Below are positions 36,295-48,200 of a stretch of 61,527 bases of DNA, in pieces (the stretch's first letter is position 1; every line of letters begins with the position of its first letter). The translations under genes were made by a program, and so were the position numbers. The DNA comes from Gracilaria vermiculophylla (taxonomy: Eukaryota; Rhodophyta; Florideophyceae; Gracilariales; Gracilariaceae). The DNA lies in the NCBI GenBank assembly GCA_019155205.2, contig JAHNZQ020000308.1, positions 4,724,940 through 4,786,466 on the forward strand, in the 5' to 3' direction. The notes under the pieces are model-generated. The model ran no database searches. It was not told the DNA's origin and saw only the letters and a program-made list of their open reading frames with translations.

Positions 36295-39200
36295 ATGCTT
36301 TCATTTGCTTCAGAGGGAGAACAGGATGACTATCTTTCTGTTTCAGACAGTAACGACGAATCATGTAATCAGTCAGAAAGTGTTGGCTCGGAATCTCTAA
36401 ATGCAGACCAGGTGTCCCACATTTCGGAACAAGAACTTCGTCAACTTCGCGTTGAAAGTTATTTAGGGTACGCTGCAGGAGGTAAATTAGTTCATTCTAA
36501 TGCCCAAGATGCGCTTCAAATTGCTGTCGAAGACATTTGGTCTTCACTGTTTTGCGACAATTTTGACACGATGATGGATGATAGTCTGGATGTGCAGAAT
36601 TTAAGAGATGAAACCAATATTTTGGAAGATGCGGAACGCGTCATGCACAGTAGACAAGGAGGATTAAGGGAATGGGATTACGGATCTCCATTCCAGCAAT
36701 TCTCGATTGACATTGATGGCATTAACAAGATTCTTGGAAGACGATTCATTCGTGAGACAAATTCCATACTGGACAAAGTCACGAAGGAGATACAACAAGA
36801 GGGAACAGAAGGAGTTCTGACTGCCACTAGTTTGACAAGGCTGAGTATTTTGAATGTGTTCTTGCCTGAACATGTGTTGCAAAAAATCGTGTCGAATGTT
36901 AATCGAGTTCTTAAGCACAAATGCAAGAGAGAAACTACTCCTTTCGAGATTACTGGTGTGCTTATTCTACATGTATTGGCAGCTTCGTACTCTTCCACGG
37001 TTGGTACAATTACGGCCAAACGGAACCGCGATTTTTTCTTCCAGATGGAGATAGAAAGTGGAAGCTACTCCGAAATTTGGGCAGCACTATCTTGTACTGA
37101 TGAAAGAAGGCAAAGAGTAGAACAATTTGGTGATGGGTGGTGTAACTATCCGCCAAGAGCAAACTCGATGATTACAGAGCTTGAAGATGAGTTGGCTGCC
37201 GTTAATCGTCTTTTCCTTTACGTTCCTGGGGTGGCCATTTTTAGTCTTGATGACGACCATCAAAGATTGAGGTCAAGATCTGTAGCACAATTAACAAACT
37301 TGTCCCACGTCAACAATCTTCAAAAGGCTCTAGGTCCTGTGAACAACGCCATTTGTTCTGCACTCAATCCGGTGTTCTTGGCCAGCCACTATTCAAGGCC
37401 AGGAGAAAAGATAACCGACGTCTGGGAGAGGTTAATAAGACTCATTCAAGGGGTTCCAACTGCCGGGCCTGTCCGGCCTATGGTAGATGCTATTTTTGCT
37501 TCGGACAGAAGATACAATTCTAAAGCGACTATTGAATATATCAACGAAAGAATCGGTGCAACTGGTATTGGAATGCACAAAAGAAGCTTGGATTATCCTT
37601 TTTGTATTCGGAGATGGTCCCATTCGTAAGCGACATAAAGGATTGGTTGTCAGTGAACGGGGTTGTCGCGCTATTTACAATGCACGTCGGAGGCCAAATA
37701 CTGTCTCCGGAAGAACTGTGGAAGCTATTGTGTACCGCGAAAGTTTAGGTGGACGCATTGCAGCCTTATACCAAAACAACGACCGGTTGTTCTCTGCCAA
37801 CAGATTTACTTTGATTCCTAAAGCAGGGTACGAATCTCCGAAAAGCGCAGCTGAAAGAGAGATATTTCATTTCATCTCTGCCGACTCTGTTTCACAGACA
37901 TCACCATCCGGTAATCGTGACAACAACGTCATGGATACTGTTGCAAGGTTAAAAGTACGACAAGTTCTGTCCAACGTGGATGAAGTAACATTGCTTCAAT
38001 CGGAAGACCCTGGGTGGTTTCTTGGCAGAGCTTTTCAGTTAACATCACGAACCTCGCAGGCTTTCCTTCGAGCCATATGCGAAGACTATGAGACCAATAC
38101 AGAAGCACTCTCGTTCCTAATTAGTGGAAAGCAAATGGACTACAGTCATGTCATCTTTCCTAGCAGTGCAGACGAAACAAAACAGTTTCTGCTTTCAAAG
38201 TTGGTCATACTTTGCCATTCGTTAAACCTATCAACCAATACTGCGCCAACAACAGAACAACATGAAGAGGCTGTTACTATCGTNNNNNNNNNNNNNNNNN
38301 NNNNNNNNNNNNNNNNNNNNNNNNNNNNNNNNNNNNNNNNNNNNNNNNNNNNNNNNNNNNNNNNNNNNNNNNNNNNNNNNNNNTTCCTAGCAGTGCAGAC
38401 GAAACAAAACAGTTTCTGCTTTCAAAGTTGGTCATACTTTGCCATTCGTTAAACCTATCAACCAATACTGCGCCAACAACAGAACAACATGAAGAGGCTG
38501 TTACTATCGTTATGTTTGCTACTGCCGAGAACCTTCAGAACAAGACAAAGAGCGAAATTCTTATGTTACTAAGTTCTGTTGGACACACACTGTCACAAGC
38601 GCTTCGGAAATCTCAGCTGATCGACAAAGTGATGGAACTCAGGTCACGAGTGCACAATGGCAATCTTAAATTGACAAGTACAGCACAGCAAACCTTGAGC
38701 CCCTCGCAACACAAGGAGGCCAACAAAAAGAAACTTCTAGATGGTCTTTACCTCGCATCGCTCTCCTCTTGGATCATGAAGCCGCTTGTTAGTACTCCGG
38801 GCATGAAAGAAGGAAACTTCAACGAATCGCAGGTTTTGAAAGCATTACCTTCATTCTTTGAGTGTAATGTGGTAGTGAATGGTAGTTCGTTATATTCGGA
38901 GAACAGCGAACTCCATGATCAGAAGTATAAGATAGAGTATATACGAACAACCGGACTGATTTCGTCTCGTAGAGACCCAATGATTTCAGATAGCCCCGAC
39001 GCAGTTTTGTGCTTTACCGACTGCGACGAAGCACAGCATGTCCGCGCTGTTGAGATCAAAACCATGACCTCTTTGAACAATGTGGACGCATCAGAACAGC
39101 GAAAACACGATTAATCCGCAATATGTCACATAAGAAATGTTGGTCAAAATGATGCTTCGACCAAGCTGTTTCAGCAACTTGTACCGTCAACAGAGTACCG

Positions 39201-40260
39201 GACTCAGTGTCTGCATCATGCTGTGTCTTTGAATCTGAAGCATGTTATGTTTGTTCAAGCGAAGGGAAGTAACTTGGGTGTTGGTGGAGTAATTTATGTG
39301 ACCATTGTTCATTTCCATCACACACTGACCTCCATTTACAGTTATCTTCTCGCTGCTGTTCATGTTGGAGCTTTTCAATGGATAGGAAAGGATGCATCAC
39401 TGATTCCCAAGGCATTCGATGAGCTCCTGTAAGCGTCTTATGCGTCTGATTTGAGCTCGTACACTTCGTACTACTGTTTGAGCCAGGGCTATCGTTCATT
39501 AGCTCGAAGGACAGGGACGCTTCCACCAGCGCAAATGATTCGACCTACGGCATTTGTTTATTGGAACTATTTAAAAGGAGGTGTTGATGAGTTCAATAGG
39601 GCCGTGACAAGTATCTATTACACAAATGTGGTCGAGAACACCATTGATAGCATTATTGGACGTCTTTTATGTGCACAAGTCAACAATTCTGCTGTTGTTC
39701 ATCGTTTATCACTTGCAAGGCAAAAGGGGAAATTTCCTTCTGGTTGTGACCGGAGCATTTCCAGAGGTTATCGAGAACTGAGGAGGAATGTGTCAAAATG
39801 CTCTTTATTTGCAGACTATGCTAGACAGCTGGCCAAAGAGTACGTTCGAGCTGCCGAAGCGCGAACAAAAATGTCAAGTTGCGCTAGCAACAATGTGAGG
39901 AATGCTTCTTGTTCAGGTCTTGACTTCGTGCCAATAGTTGTGAAACCCCTCTATCGGCGTAATATTGCTGAAAAGTATAACCGACCTGATGATAAACAAA
40001 GAAGACTATCTCATGGAAAGCTACACAGGAAAGTGAAAGGAAAGCACACATACTGTTCCTTGTGTTCATACAGTTGCACAATTAGGAAGAATGGGAAGAG
40101 TTACAGAAAGAAAGGGGGTTCAAGAAAGAAGCAGTGGTGCGTGATTTGTCGACAAGCTATTTGCATCCGATGTTTGGACATATGGCATACGAAGAAAACT
40201 TTGAAAAGAGCAACAATCCCGGAGGATGAACTGCAAAAGCTCTCTTCGGGAGATGCGTAG
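36295..40260 (+). pseudogene. Giant DDE-type transposase with embedded PD-(D/E)XK-like nuclease segment
   Basis: About 1,250 residues once the false gap is collapsed. It is broken by a +1-type shift at a T5 run (37,599-37,603) and by two TAA stops (39,112 and 39,430), otherwise one frame. The order is as follows. First comes an acidic N-terminus and a helical region. DDE-like blocks follow: FSLDDDH at about 37,243-37,260 and IFASDRRY at about 37,495-37,515. After the shift comes VFGDGPIRKRH. A long helical stretch leads to SPDAVLCF ... RAVEIKTMTS (39,000-39,075) with YRTQCLHHAVSL and VMFVQAKGS after it, which fits the D...ExK...Q pattern of YqaJ-like nucleases. Then piggyBac-like YWNYLKGGVDEFNRAVTS (about 39,560-39,610) supplies a late Asp. 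The C-terminal zinc finger is YCSLCSYSC ... WCVICRQAICIRC. The nuclease call is inference from motif order. Confidence 0.65.
38284..38383. other. Assembly gap of 100 N, probably false
   Basis: Exactly 100 N, the placeholder for an unknown gap. The ~127 bases before it (38,157-38,283) are repeated just after it (38,384-38,510). The offset is 227 bases; removing it moves the upstream frame exactly into the downstream frame. Confidence 0.9.
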
Positions 40261-40273
40261 ATTGCTATTAACT

Positions 40274-40434
40274 GGGTCCCACAAGGTGATGCGATGGGTG
40301 ATATCACATTTCTCTAAAGTGATATTCGCCCTACGGAGGGAGACAGTCACCTTGTCAGGGTGATTTGGGGACCTTGTCACCTTGACTTCACCTCAGACAA
40401 GGTGACACAAATTTGTCACTTTATGGGAACGGGG
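40274..40434 (-). repeat. Right terminal inverted repeat
   Basis: 161 bases, followed by TTAG. Inverse of the left repeat. Confidence 0.92.
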
Positions 40435-40438
40435 TTAG

Positions 40439-42341
40439 TGAGACATTAGTTCTGATTGGTCTTTTTCTTCCTCTTTTTTGGCTTTATCCGGATATTATCG
40501 TGGCAATTGTACAAACGGCTTCTGTAATGGTCATCGCTTTCTAAAGATTCCTTCGCAAATGTATCTGTCTGCAGCAGAAGATAGTATGATAGCGGGCTCT
40601 CGTTCTTTCAAAGTTCTCGTCTTTTTCTTTCGGGACTTCAGGTACTTCATAAAACCATTGTTAATTATAAGCATGATTTAAATGCGTTCTGGGTTTGACA
40701 GCACGTCTTTCCATGGGCCATAACCTTAATTGTCTTTTCCCGTTAGAGATGTCCGCATTTCTCTCGCAATTTTTGCGCCAGTTGGCGCTTTTGTGAAATC
40801 TCAACTACCAGTAGATCATTATGCAACTCTGCTGTTTATTCTGGGAACTGAAGTACCATTGCAGTAGTCCTTTCGGCTGAGTCCTTTCGGGCTCGGACGA
40901 TCAGTACAGAAGAGTTCTATTGAGGTCCAGGTAGGTCAAAGCCCAGCAGAGGTCGTCCAATTCTTCTTATCGTAAAAATTGGTTGGTTTGACTAGCTCTA
41001 GAGACTGGGCAAACGTTTTCTTAGCGTGCTGGTTGACGGACATTTTTTCATTGTAATTGTCACTGAGGAATAATATACTGATATTGATTTGGAGCAACTG
41101 CCATGTGATGTTCAACAGAGATGTCAAATAGGGGGCGTATTGCCCACTCCCTTATGATTTAGCATTCGAAGCCTGCTTAGTAACCTGAAATCGAATAGTA
41201 TACACGATTGATTCGGGGAACTCTGTTTTGACAGTCAGGTAAACCAAACAGCACACAACGTCCTTTTTTGGGTTTTTAATTTCAACCGATTAGCAAAACC
41301 AGTACTCCTGAGTCGGAATAGCAAAATGTGATACATGACGTTGCATTGAATCTATTTGAGTAGTACGAATGGAGTGCTAGAAAAGGAAGCACACTATGTG
41401 ACATCACCAAGAAGGTTGGAGCACGGTAGTTCCCTTGGGGAGATGAATACGACATGACCCAAGGTTGAACTTCTGTTTAGCAGCACGTCAGCTGCTCAGC
41501 ACTAATGTAGGTTGTGCAGTACAATGATCTTATACACTTAAATAAACGAAATTTTCTTTTTTTATCATGAACACTCGGCTTGACTTCTGTCTTCCGTCAA
41601 ACTTAGTGCTAGAACTATTCTTCCTGTGCGTTTCAAAAGTATTAAACACCCACAAAGCTCGCCAGAATGCACAATTATGCCTTCTGTAACCGTCCTCTTC
41701 CCAAAAACCGTTCAATTTTGCTTATCAAAAATATAGGACATTTCGAACTCGCGCTCGAATAATTTCACACCACGGTGTTTTTTTCCTCAAAACGAAAATA
41801 GATTTTCTAAATTAGAAGCTTATAACACAACACTTCAAAAAGTACCTTAGATCTAAGCGTTATTCTCATTTTCATACCATTTTCTTAAATATTTTCTGTA
41901 ATATTAACAAAACGTTTCATTGATAGCTTAAAAATGCTCAGCTCTAAAACTAGGGATAACTGTTTGCGAGAATATTATTTTTGCAATGTATTTTGCACTA
42001 AAACCTCCATTAAAATAACGATACGTTTATAAGAAGAAACGAAAACTGTAATGAAAACCGCTTAAATATTCTTTTTGTTTGTAAAATTATACATGTTTTC
42101 CTTTCAGAAACTTAAAATAAACAAAAGAAAAGGCATTATTGTGCTATAAGCACTAAAAAAGATAGTTTTGAAAAAAAAGTATTTTAAAATGAGTAAAAGT
42201 TTGCATTAGATAAACTACAGTGTTCTACATATTAATAACATAAGATAAGAAAAGCAAACTATATTTGAATATAGTTAGATTCTATTAGAGCTCATAATAT
42301 GCTATGGACTGGATTCTCGATGAAAAGAACAACATAAAAAG
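40439..42341. other. Low-GC region between elements
   Basis: 1.9 kb. No coding sequence recognised. Several AT-rich runs. Nothing that pairs with the flanking elements. Confidence 0.45.
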
Positions 42342-42600
42342 TGAAATAAATAGGAAGAGGTAGACGGTAGGTTGAATAAATCATTACTTGAGTTTCTTCG
42401 ACGCTTCTCTTACTCAAGAACCCTAAGCCCTAATACACACTTCATATTCTCCCCTTCGGAGAAATCTAGAACAAAGTTGTAAGTTTTACAGCACAGCACG
42501 CTGAGCTAGACACCTTCGAGACACTTCTAGAGACATCGATGAACTATCATTCGACGTCGCACTAAATAAATAAGGTCTAGCTTGCATAGAAATTTCCACA
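42342..42600 (-). repeat. 3' LTR of the old Ty3/gypsy element (259 bp)
   Basis: On the minus strand it starts TGTGG and ends TTTCA. It shares blocks such as ACACTTCTAGAGACATCGAT and AAACTAAATAAATAA-like sequence with the copy at 51,221-51,480. Confidence 0.8.
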
Positions 42601-42616
42601 CCACTCCTCTCTCCGG
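42601..42616 (-). other. Polypurine tract
   Basis: GGAGAGAGGAGTGG on the minus strand, directly abutting the TG of the 3' LTR. Confidence 0.65.
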
Positions 42617-42863
42617 ACTATTGATGTCCTTCTCAATGATAGTGCGGTAGTATTCTTGATTAACAAATATATTCCTGCCATTCTCCAGTAACGGTTCCAT
42701 CTTTGTCAACAAATGATTTTTTGCTTATCCACTCAGCATCATGAGTGGACTCACCTTACATTAGAGTTAGACACTGATATCCCCTCCCTATTTTTCTGTG
42801 CATGATAATAGCTGTATCTTTATATTCTTTGCCTTCTTCGATTTGTATCGGTTCTGGTCTTGG

Positions 42864-45660
42864 CTAAACCAATGGAGCTATATCGGGTGGTTGTTCCTTG
42901 TGAGGTATCGTATTGCTGACGTAGACAAAAGAATAAATCTTGATATGATCAGGGAGCTCAAGCTTCAAATCATTCTTTCCATTTACCTTCGCGATTGAGA
43001 AGGGCCCAAATCTTCTGGCACTTAGCTTATCAGATTCGTGAGGCTTCGCATAGGCATCCTTGAACAGTGACCTATTGAGCCAAACTTTTCCGCCAACTTC
43101 ATATTTAGGTACCCAACATTTCATAGAAGAATACACACTTTGAACAGCTTTTTGCAATCTTGAAAGAGTACTGTGCATCTTCAAGTGAGGTTTTCATCTT
43201 TTCCTTGAATTCTTCCACATTTTGCACTGATACCTTTTTTCGTGATAACATTTCAAGCGGAGACTTTGGTGTCCATCCAAAATCCAATTCAAACGGTGAC
43301 ATCCCAAGATCATCAGTCACTGCACAGTTATATGCAGACTCAGCTGCCGGCAACAGTTCATCCCAGTCATTTTCATGGTGAGAGCAGTAATAATGTAGAT
43401 AGTTTTCAAGCAGTATGTTTATGATTTCAGTCGTTCCATCAGTCGGCGGATGTTGTCTCGTAGAAAACTTTAACTTAAATTTACAAAGTTTCATCAGATG
43501 ATCCCAAAACATGGATATGAACTTTGGATCTCGGTCCTACGTTGTGCTATCCTGCATTAAATGGGGCTTAAAAATGCTTGAGAAGAAGGCATTTGTAGTG
43601 TCTTCAGCTGTGTCATTAGTAGTGCAACTTAAGAAATGAACTCTTCTGGTCAACCGATCAACCCATGTAGTTGTCGCATCGAACCCACCTTTTGACATGT
43701 GTAAGCTTACGATAACGTCTGTCGACAATGAGCCCCATCGTTCTTCTGGTGTCTCTAAAGATACTGGGTCGGCTAACGTTTTCCGATTTCCGCCCTTAAA
43801 CGGATGACACGTCTTGCATTCTTCGATATATTTCTGAACATCTCGACTCTTGTGCCTCCAATGGAAATTGCTGAGTCTTGACAGTTCTTTTGCAAACATA
43901 AAATTACGACTTATCTTAAAATAATGCGCTAGTTGCAACACTTCTGACACGGAAATTCCAGGTGTGTAAAGCTTTCCATTGTAGAAAAGTCTTTCACCAT
44001 ATTTTTTAAACATTAGGATTATCTTTTCCGGTTTGCGTCTTTAAGTATGATCGTCTGACCATTCATTTCTCACGTATTTCTCAACATGTCTAATGAATCG
44101 CTCCTCATCGTCTCGAGCTATCACTTGGTAATGTTTGACGTATGTCACTTCAACATCATTACATAACTAGCCACCGTCAATCTTTTTCATACCATGAGGA
44201 GCTCTAGATAGAACACCTTCGAAGACGTGTACCTTACCAGATATACGAGTTATAAGGAAGATTCCGAAGTTTCCAAGAGCTTCAAACCATCTCGATTCTT
44301 TTCTGCTTAGTTTCGGGTTTTTAAAGAGTATTTTCAGTACTTGGTTGTCTGTAAAAGCTTTGAACTCTGTCCTTTCCGAATAATATTTAAACCTATTAAG
44401 GAATGAGAGCAGCGCAAGAAGCTCTCTGTCATTAGCTGAATACACGGATCCTATTGTGGATAACTTCTCTGCGCTGAAGTCCATAACGCAGTCTTTTCCA
44501 TTCTCGACAAATTGTGCTAAATTTCCCCCAACAGCGGTCTGTGAAGCATCAATAAGACATCTGAACGGCTTGCTCTAATCTTGCGATACCATAATTGGTA
44601 CATTTGTGATTGCTTCTTTGAACTTTTGAAGGGCATCAGAACATTTTTCATTCCATTTCTCAATACTTTGATATTTCTTGGTCATATTCGTCATTGGAGC
44701 AGCAGTTTATGAAAATTTTTGTATGAAACGTCGAAATAATGGCAGTACTCCCAGGAAACTTCGAACTTCAAATTTGGATTTTGGCTTTGGCCGAGTCCTA
44801 AGTAGTTTTACTATAGATGGGCTAACGCTCCGTCCATCCGTACCGACAAAGACTCCTAGGACGTCGAGCTCTGTTTTCATAAACGCAAACTTCTCTGGGG
44901 ACACAAAGAACTTTTTTCTTTCAATCGGCGCAATACAGTTTCCAAGTGCTTCAAGTGACTTGCTTTATCCTTACTGTAAATCAGGAGATCCTCTATAAAG
45001 ACCACCAGAAAATCATGAAAACAATCATAAAAGAGCTGGTTCATCAGCGTCTGAAAGGTCGTAAGAGCATCACAAAGCCCCGAGGGCATAAAGAAATACT
45101 CAAACTGCCTATACTTTGTGTAAAATGCATTTTTCTTAATATCTTTCGGTTTCATCCGTATTGGATGTAATCCCGTCTTACGATTTAACTGGAGATAATT
45201 TTTGCTTTTTCAAGCCTATCAAATATCTCATCGGATCTTGAGATGGGAGCGTTATTTTTCTTAATGAGTGAATTAAGTGCATGATAGACTACTACTCCTT
45301 TTAATTTTCTGTTTTGTTTCACGAAAAATAACGAAGCCCCATACGGTGATTTGTTCGTTTTTATCATCCCTGATTTCAGCAACCTCTACACATATTGTTT
45401 TTCTGTTTCTAATTCCACAGTTGACAGCTGGAATAACGGACGGTGACAAGGCTTCGAGTTTTCGTCAACCTGGATCTCAAGATGAACGGATCTCTTTGAC
45501 ACCAGTCCAGGCAGTAACTCTTGTTTGAAAACAGCCTCGAATTTTGTAAGTGGTCCCTCCAATTTGACATTCTTCCAGGCAAAGGTTCTCCCTTTATATG
45601 TTTAACCTCCCGGATCTTAACTTGAAGCAATTCAACTTTCTTCATGTTCCTTCTCATCAT
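42864..45660 (-). pseudogene. Degraded pol (RT, RNase H, integrase) of the old Ty3/gypsy element
   Basis: Fragments in order on the minus strand. RT begins at about 45,382 (MIKTNKSPYGASLFFVKQ), then FEYFFMPSGLCDALTTFQTLMN with the catalytic box as FIEDLLIYSKD (the usual [YF]xDD has Glu-Asp here), then the connection. RNase H includes YSANDRELLALLSFLNRFKYY and FKAFTDNQVLKIL (about 44,480-44,300). Integrase has the zinc part (HWRHKSRDVQKYIEECKTC) and core pieces with TDVIVS, RQHPPTDGTTEIINILLENYL (the Asn-Gly-Gln-x-Glu position) and a GPF-type end (RRFGPFSIAKVNGKNDLKLELP). Many stops and shifts. No chromodomain seen. Confidence 0.85.
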
Positions 45661-45769
45661 TCTTCGGAACCTCTTTTTCCATCTAGATTCTTTACTTGAA
45701 ACTTTGAATAATTCTTCTGAAACGCTGGAATAACATCGGGTGTATTCTTCACAATCATTGTTCGTAATC

Positions 45770-45929
45770 GATTGTTATATTGTGGGCAACATGCCACGGC
45801 ATTCCCAAGAGAAAATCATGCCTGAAATTGGCAACCATCCAATGAGACGTATGGGTATGAGCTCTAAGTCGTTTAGTCCCATTGAGTATGACTTCCAATG
45901 CTTCTTCCTTTCTCTCTTTCTGAGAATGA
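45770..45929 (-). pseudogene. Retropepsin fragment of the old Ty3/gypsy element
   Basis: On the minus strand, HDFLLGMPWHVAHNITI is the C-terminal retropepsin block (hhLGxxW..HNP). It ends where the piggyBac begins, showing the exact break. Confidence 0.65.
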
Positions 45930-45933
45930 TTAA

Positions 45934-45977
45934 CCCTTTTGAACCTGACCGCTTATGTCTACTATTGAAGACACAAG
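45934..45977 (+). repeat. piggyBac left end with palindromic motif
   Basis: 15-bp terminal repeat followed at once by an imperfect copy of the 26-bp palindrome. Confidence 0.85.
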
Positions 45978-46050
45978 CGGGAGACGTCATTGGCCAAATG
46001 GCTTCACAGTTGTGAAGAATTGGCTGTCAGCCTGCCAAGTGTTTGTTCTG

Positions 46051-46076
46051 CTTATGTCTACAATTGTAGACATAAG
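46051..46076. repeat. Perfect 26-bp palindrome, internal copy
   Basis: Half-site CTTATGTCTACAA and its exact complement. Probably a transposase-binding subterminal motif. Confidence 0.85.
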
Positions 46077-46351
46077 CGGACCATGGCGATTTGTTGTCAG
46101 CAATCCCCGACGTCATCTCAGCCAATGGGGGTAGTTTTCGTGGCACCTTGTTTCACTCCTAACCGACGTTAGGCACAATGAATCTATAGGATGCATAGAA
46201 TTTGCGTGGATGATCCCGACTTCGATTCCACTGAAAGACTGGCAAAGGGTTTGAAAACCGCCAACTTCTATGGCCAGCTCTCGATTCTTTACCTGACGCC
46301 TTTGCATCATCCGTCGCTTACATGACTATGATCACCATTGCCGTTTCCTAA

Positions 46352-48200
46352 AGTGATTTTGGAAGCGATGAAGAGTCAAATGCCCAGCTCCGCAGAAAAG
46401 AATGTAACGTAAATACGGTTGCACAACGGTTTGTAGATGAGCACGACTATGAGGAAAGCGAGGTATCCGCACTTGGGTCAGTCCAAGAACAAGCTCTATA
46501 CGACACCGTTGCGTACTGCGCAGAGTGGCGGCAGCGCAGTGCTCTCTTTTTGGCCAAACCACAGCTGATCAAACGGGCATATGCTCATAAAAAGGAACTA
46601 GGTATCTTCAACTTGTTTCTCAACAGTTCTTACCTTGAATGCGTAAGGCAATGGACAAGCAAAGAACTACTTCGCGGCGGCTTTAGAACTAGAGTACTCA
46701 GAATGGACGAGCTCCTAGCTTACTTAGGTCTTGAACTTGCAACATCAGTGCACCGGTTAAACAATCTACATTAATATTGGTGTACAGCAGACCTTCTGGG
46801 TATCCCATTCTTCGAGAAAACTATGGCACGTGATGCATTCTTAAACATACGAGTAGCTCTTCAACTCTACTTAACATACGATCATGATGTGGCGGTGACA
46901 GATCCATTGTCGCATATCCGACAGTTACTAGAGCATTTTGGATGAAATACAGTATTTCTAGCTGTACCAGTCGGCGTCAGCTCTCTAGATGAGAATACAA
47001 TCAGATGCAACGGTTGCACCGCCGCGCGTACGTATATGAAGGCAAAGCCAGTCAAATTTGGAATAAGACTTAACGCCGTTGTGGGATGGTCCCACGCATG
47101 CTTGCACAGCTTCCAAGATAACGGCTCTGGGAACAAGACAGGACAGTCCCCTGTTTAAAGATATACTGACATATTTCGTAACCTCTGAGGCGTAGTGGAA
47201 AGGAAAGTCGACGGCACTGATGTCCAAAAGTCTGCACCGTCAGCATTATGGTGCGCACAGATGGCGCACCAAACCCAGTTGCATCCAACGCCGGAACATG
47301 GACGATTGATGGTAATGGATAATTACTATACCCGACATGTGCTTGCACGTCCGTTAGAGCTGCTACGTGATGGCGAAACCAAGATTTTGGGGACTGTTCG
47401 TATCAACAATGTAGATGGAATCAATCGCAATGCATTGAAAGAAGCTATTGAAAGCCTGAAACATTCGAAACGTGGAGAGTTACGATTAGTACAGGTGTTC
47501 AACAAGGAGAATTGTGCCATAGTCGGAAAAACTGGGTTCATCGTCTTCAAGGACAGAACAATAGTATCTTTTTACACAAGCGACCTAGCCGACACTCCAC
47601 GTTTACGCATTCACAAACCCGATGAGCATTCTATCACATGTGTACACAGCCTCGCACCACTTTAGAGGTGGACAGGAGATGAGGGTGTTCGACGAACCAA
47701 GCTTCACGTTCCTGCAAGTATTGACGCTTATAATCTGTCCATGAACGGCGTAGATCGGTTTGATCAAATTCGATCAACGTCGCCTACAGTAAGGAAAGAA
47801 AAACGGGTCACAATGAGAATCCTCACTTTCATTCTAGATGCAACACTTCTGAATGCCCATGCCATTCTTTAAGCCATAAGTTCCGTGGAGGAGCATGTTA
47901 TCAACGTTCGAAATCTAAAAGAACGTACCATAATGTAGCTCGTCAGAGAACATGTCGAGTATAATCAGAACAGGGCGTCACTTACACCGTTTCCCAGAAT
48001 GAATCAGAGCAAGAAGGCTGGAATTGTGACGCACAAAATAACCCAAAGAAAGCATATGCTAATCGAAACAGATAGCAAGAAGAGATTCCACTGTTAACTA
48101 TGCAAACTATTGTCTACAGAAGCGCGAGGGGGGTATACCAAGTATTCGTGTTCCGAATGCAAGCATGGCTCCCACGTAAATTGTTTCTCTTTCTAACACT
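46352..48200 (+). pseudogene. Decayed piggyBac transposase
   Basis: One reading frame is kept over about 1.85 kb but interrupted by at least eight stop codons (among them 46,772, 46,943, 47,156 and 47,663). Family blocks are clear: an acidic N-terminus, then MDELLAYLGLELATSVHRL followed by YWCTADLLGIPFFEKTMARDAFLNI, the first catalytic Asp in SSLDENTIR ... KPVKFGIRL, the second in LMVMDNYYTRHVLARPL, ILGTVRINN, and MNGVDRFDQIRST with the late Asp. A C-terminal Cys-rich finger (YSCSECKHGSHVNC) completes it. Decay is by substitution, not by shifts. Confidence 0.9.

Larger units (their letters stand above)
35741..40434 (+). mobile_element. DNA transposon with 161-bp terminal inverted repeats and TTAG target duplication
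   Basis: The inverted repeats span 35,741-35,901 and 40,274-40,434 and are nearly identical. Both ends start CCCCGTTCCCATAAAGTGA. TTAG directly flanks both ends (35,737-35,740 and 40,435-40,438) as a 4-base target duplication. Inside the repeats, TCACCTTG/CAAGGTGA motifs recur and can form hairpins or bind transposase repeatedly. The element carries one large transposase-like gene. True length is about 4.47 kb once the false gap is removed. High similarity of the ends suggests moderate age despite the broken gene. Confidence 0.9.

Noticed and set aside
35741..40434. Classification of the TTAG element as plain piggyBac or as Kolobok
   Set aside because: Its TTAG duplication and 161-bp repeats fit neither well, and the transposase carries an extra internal segment; I leave the superfamily open.
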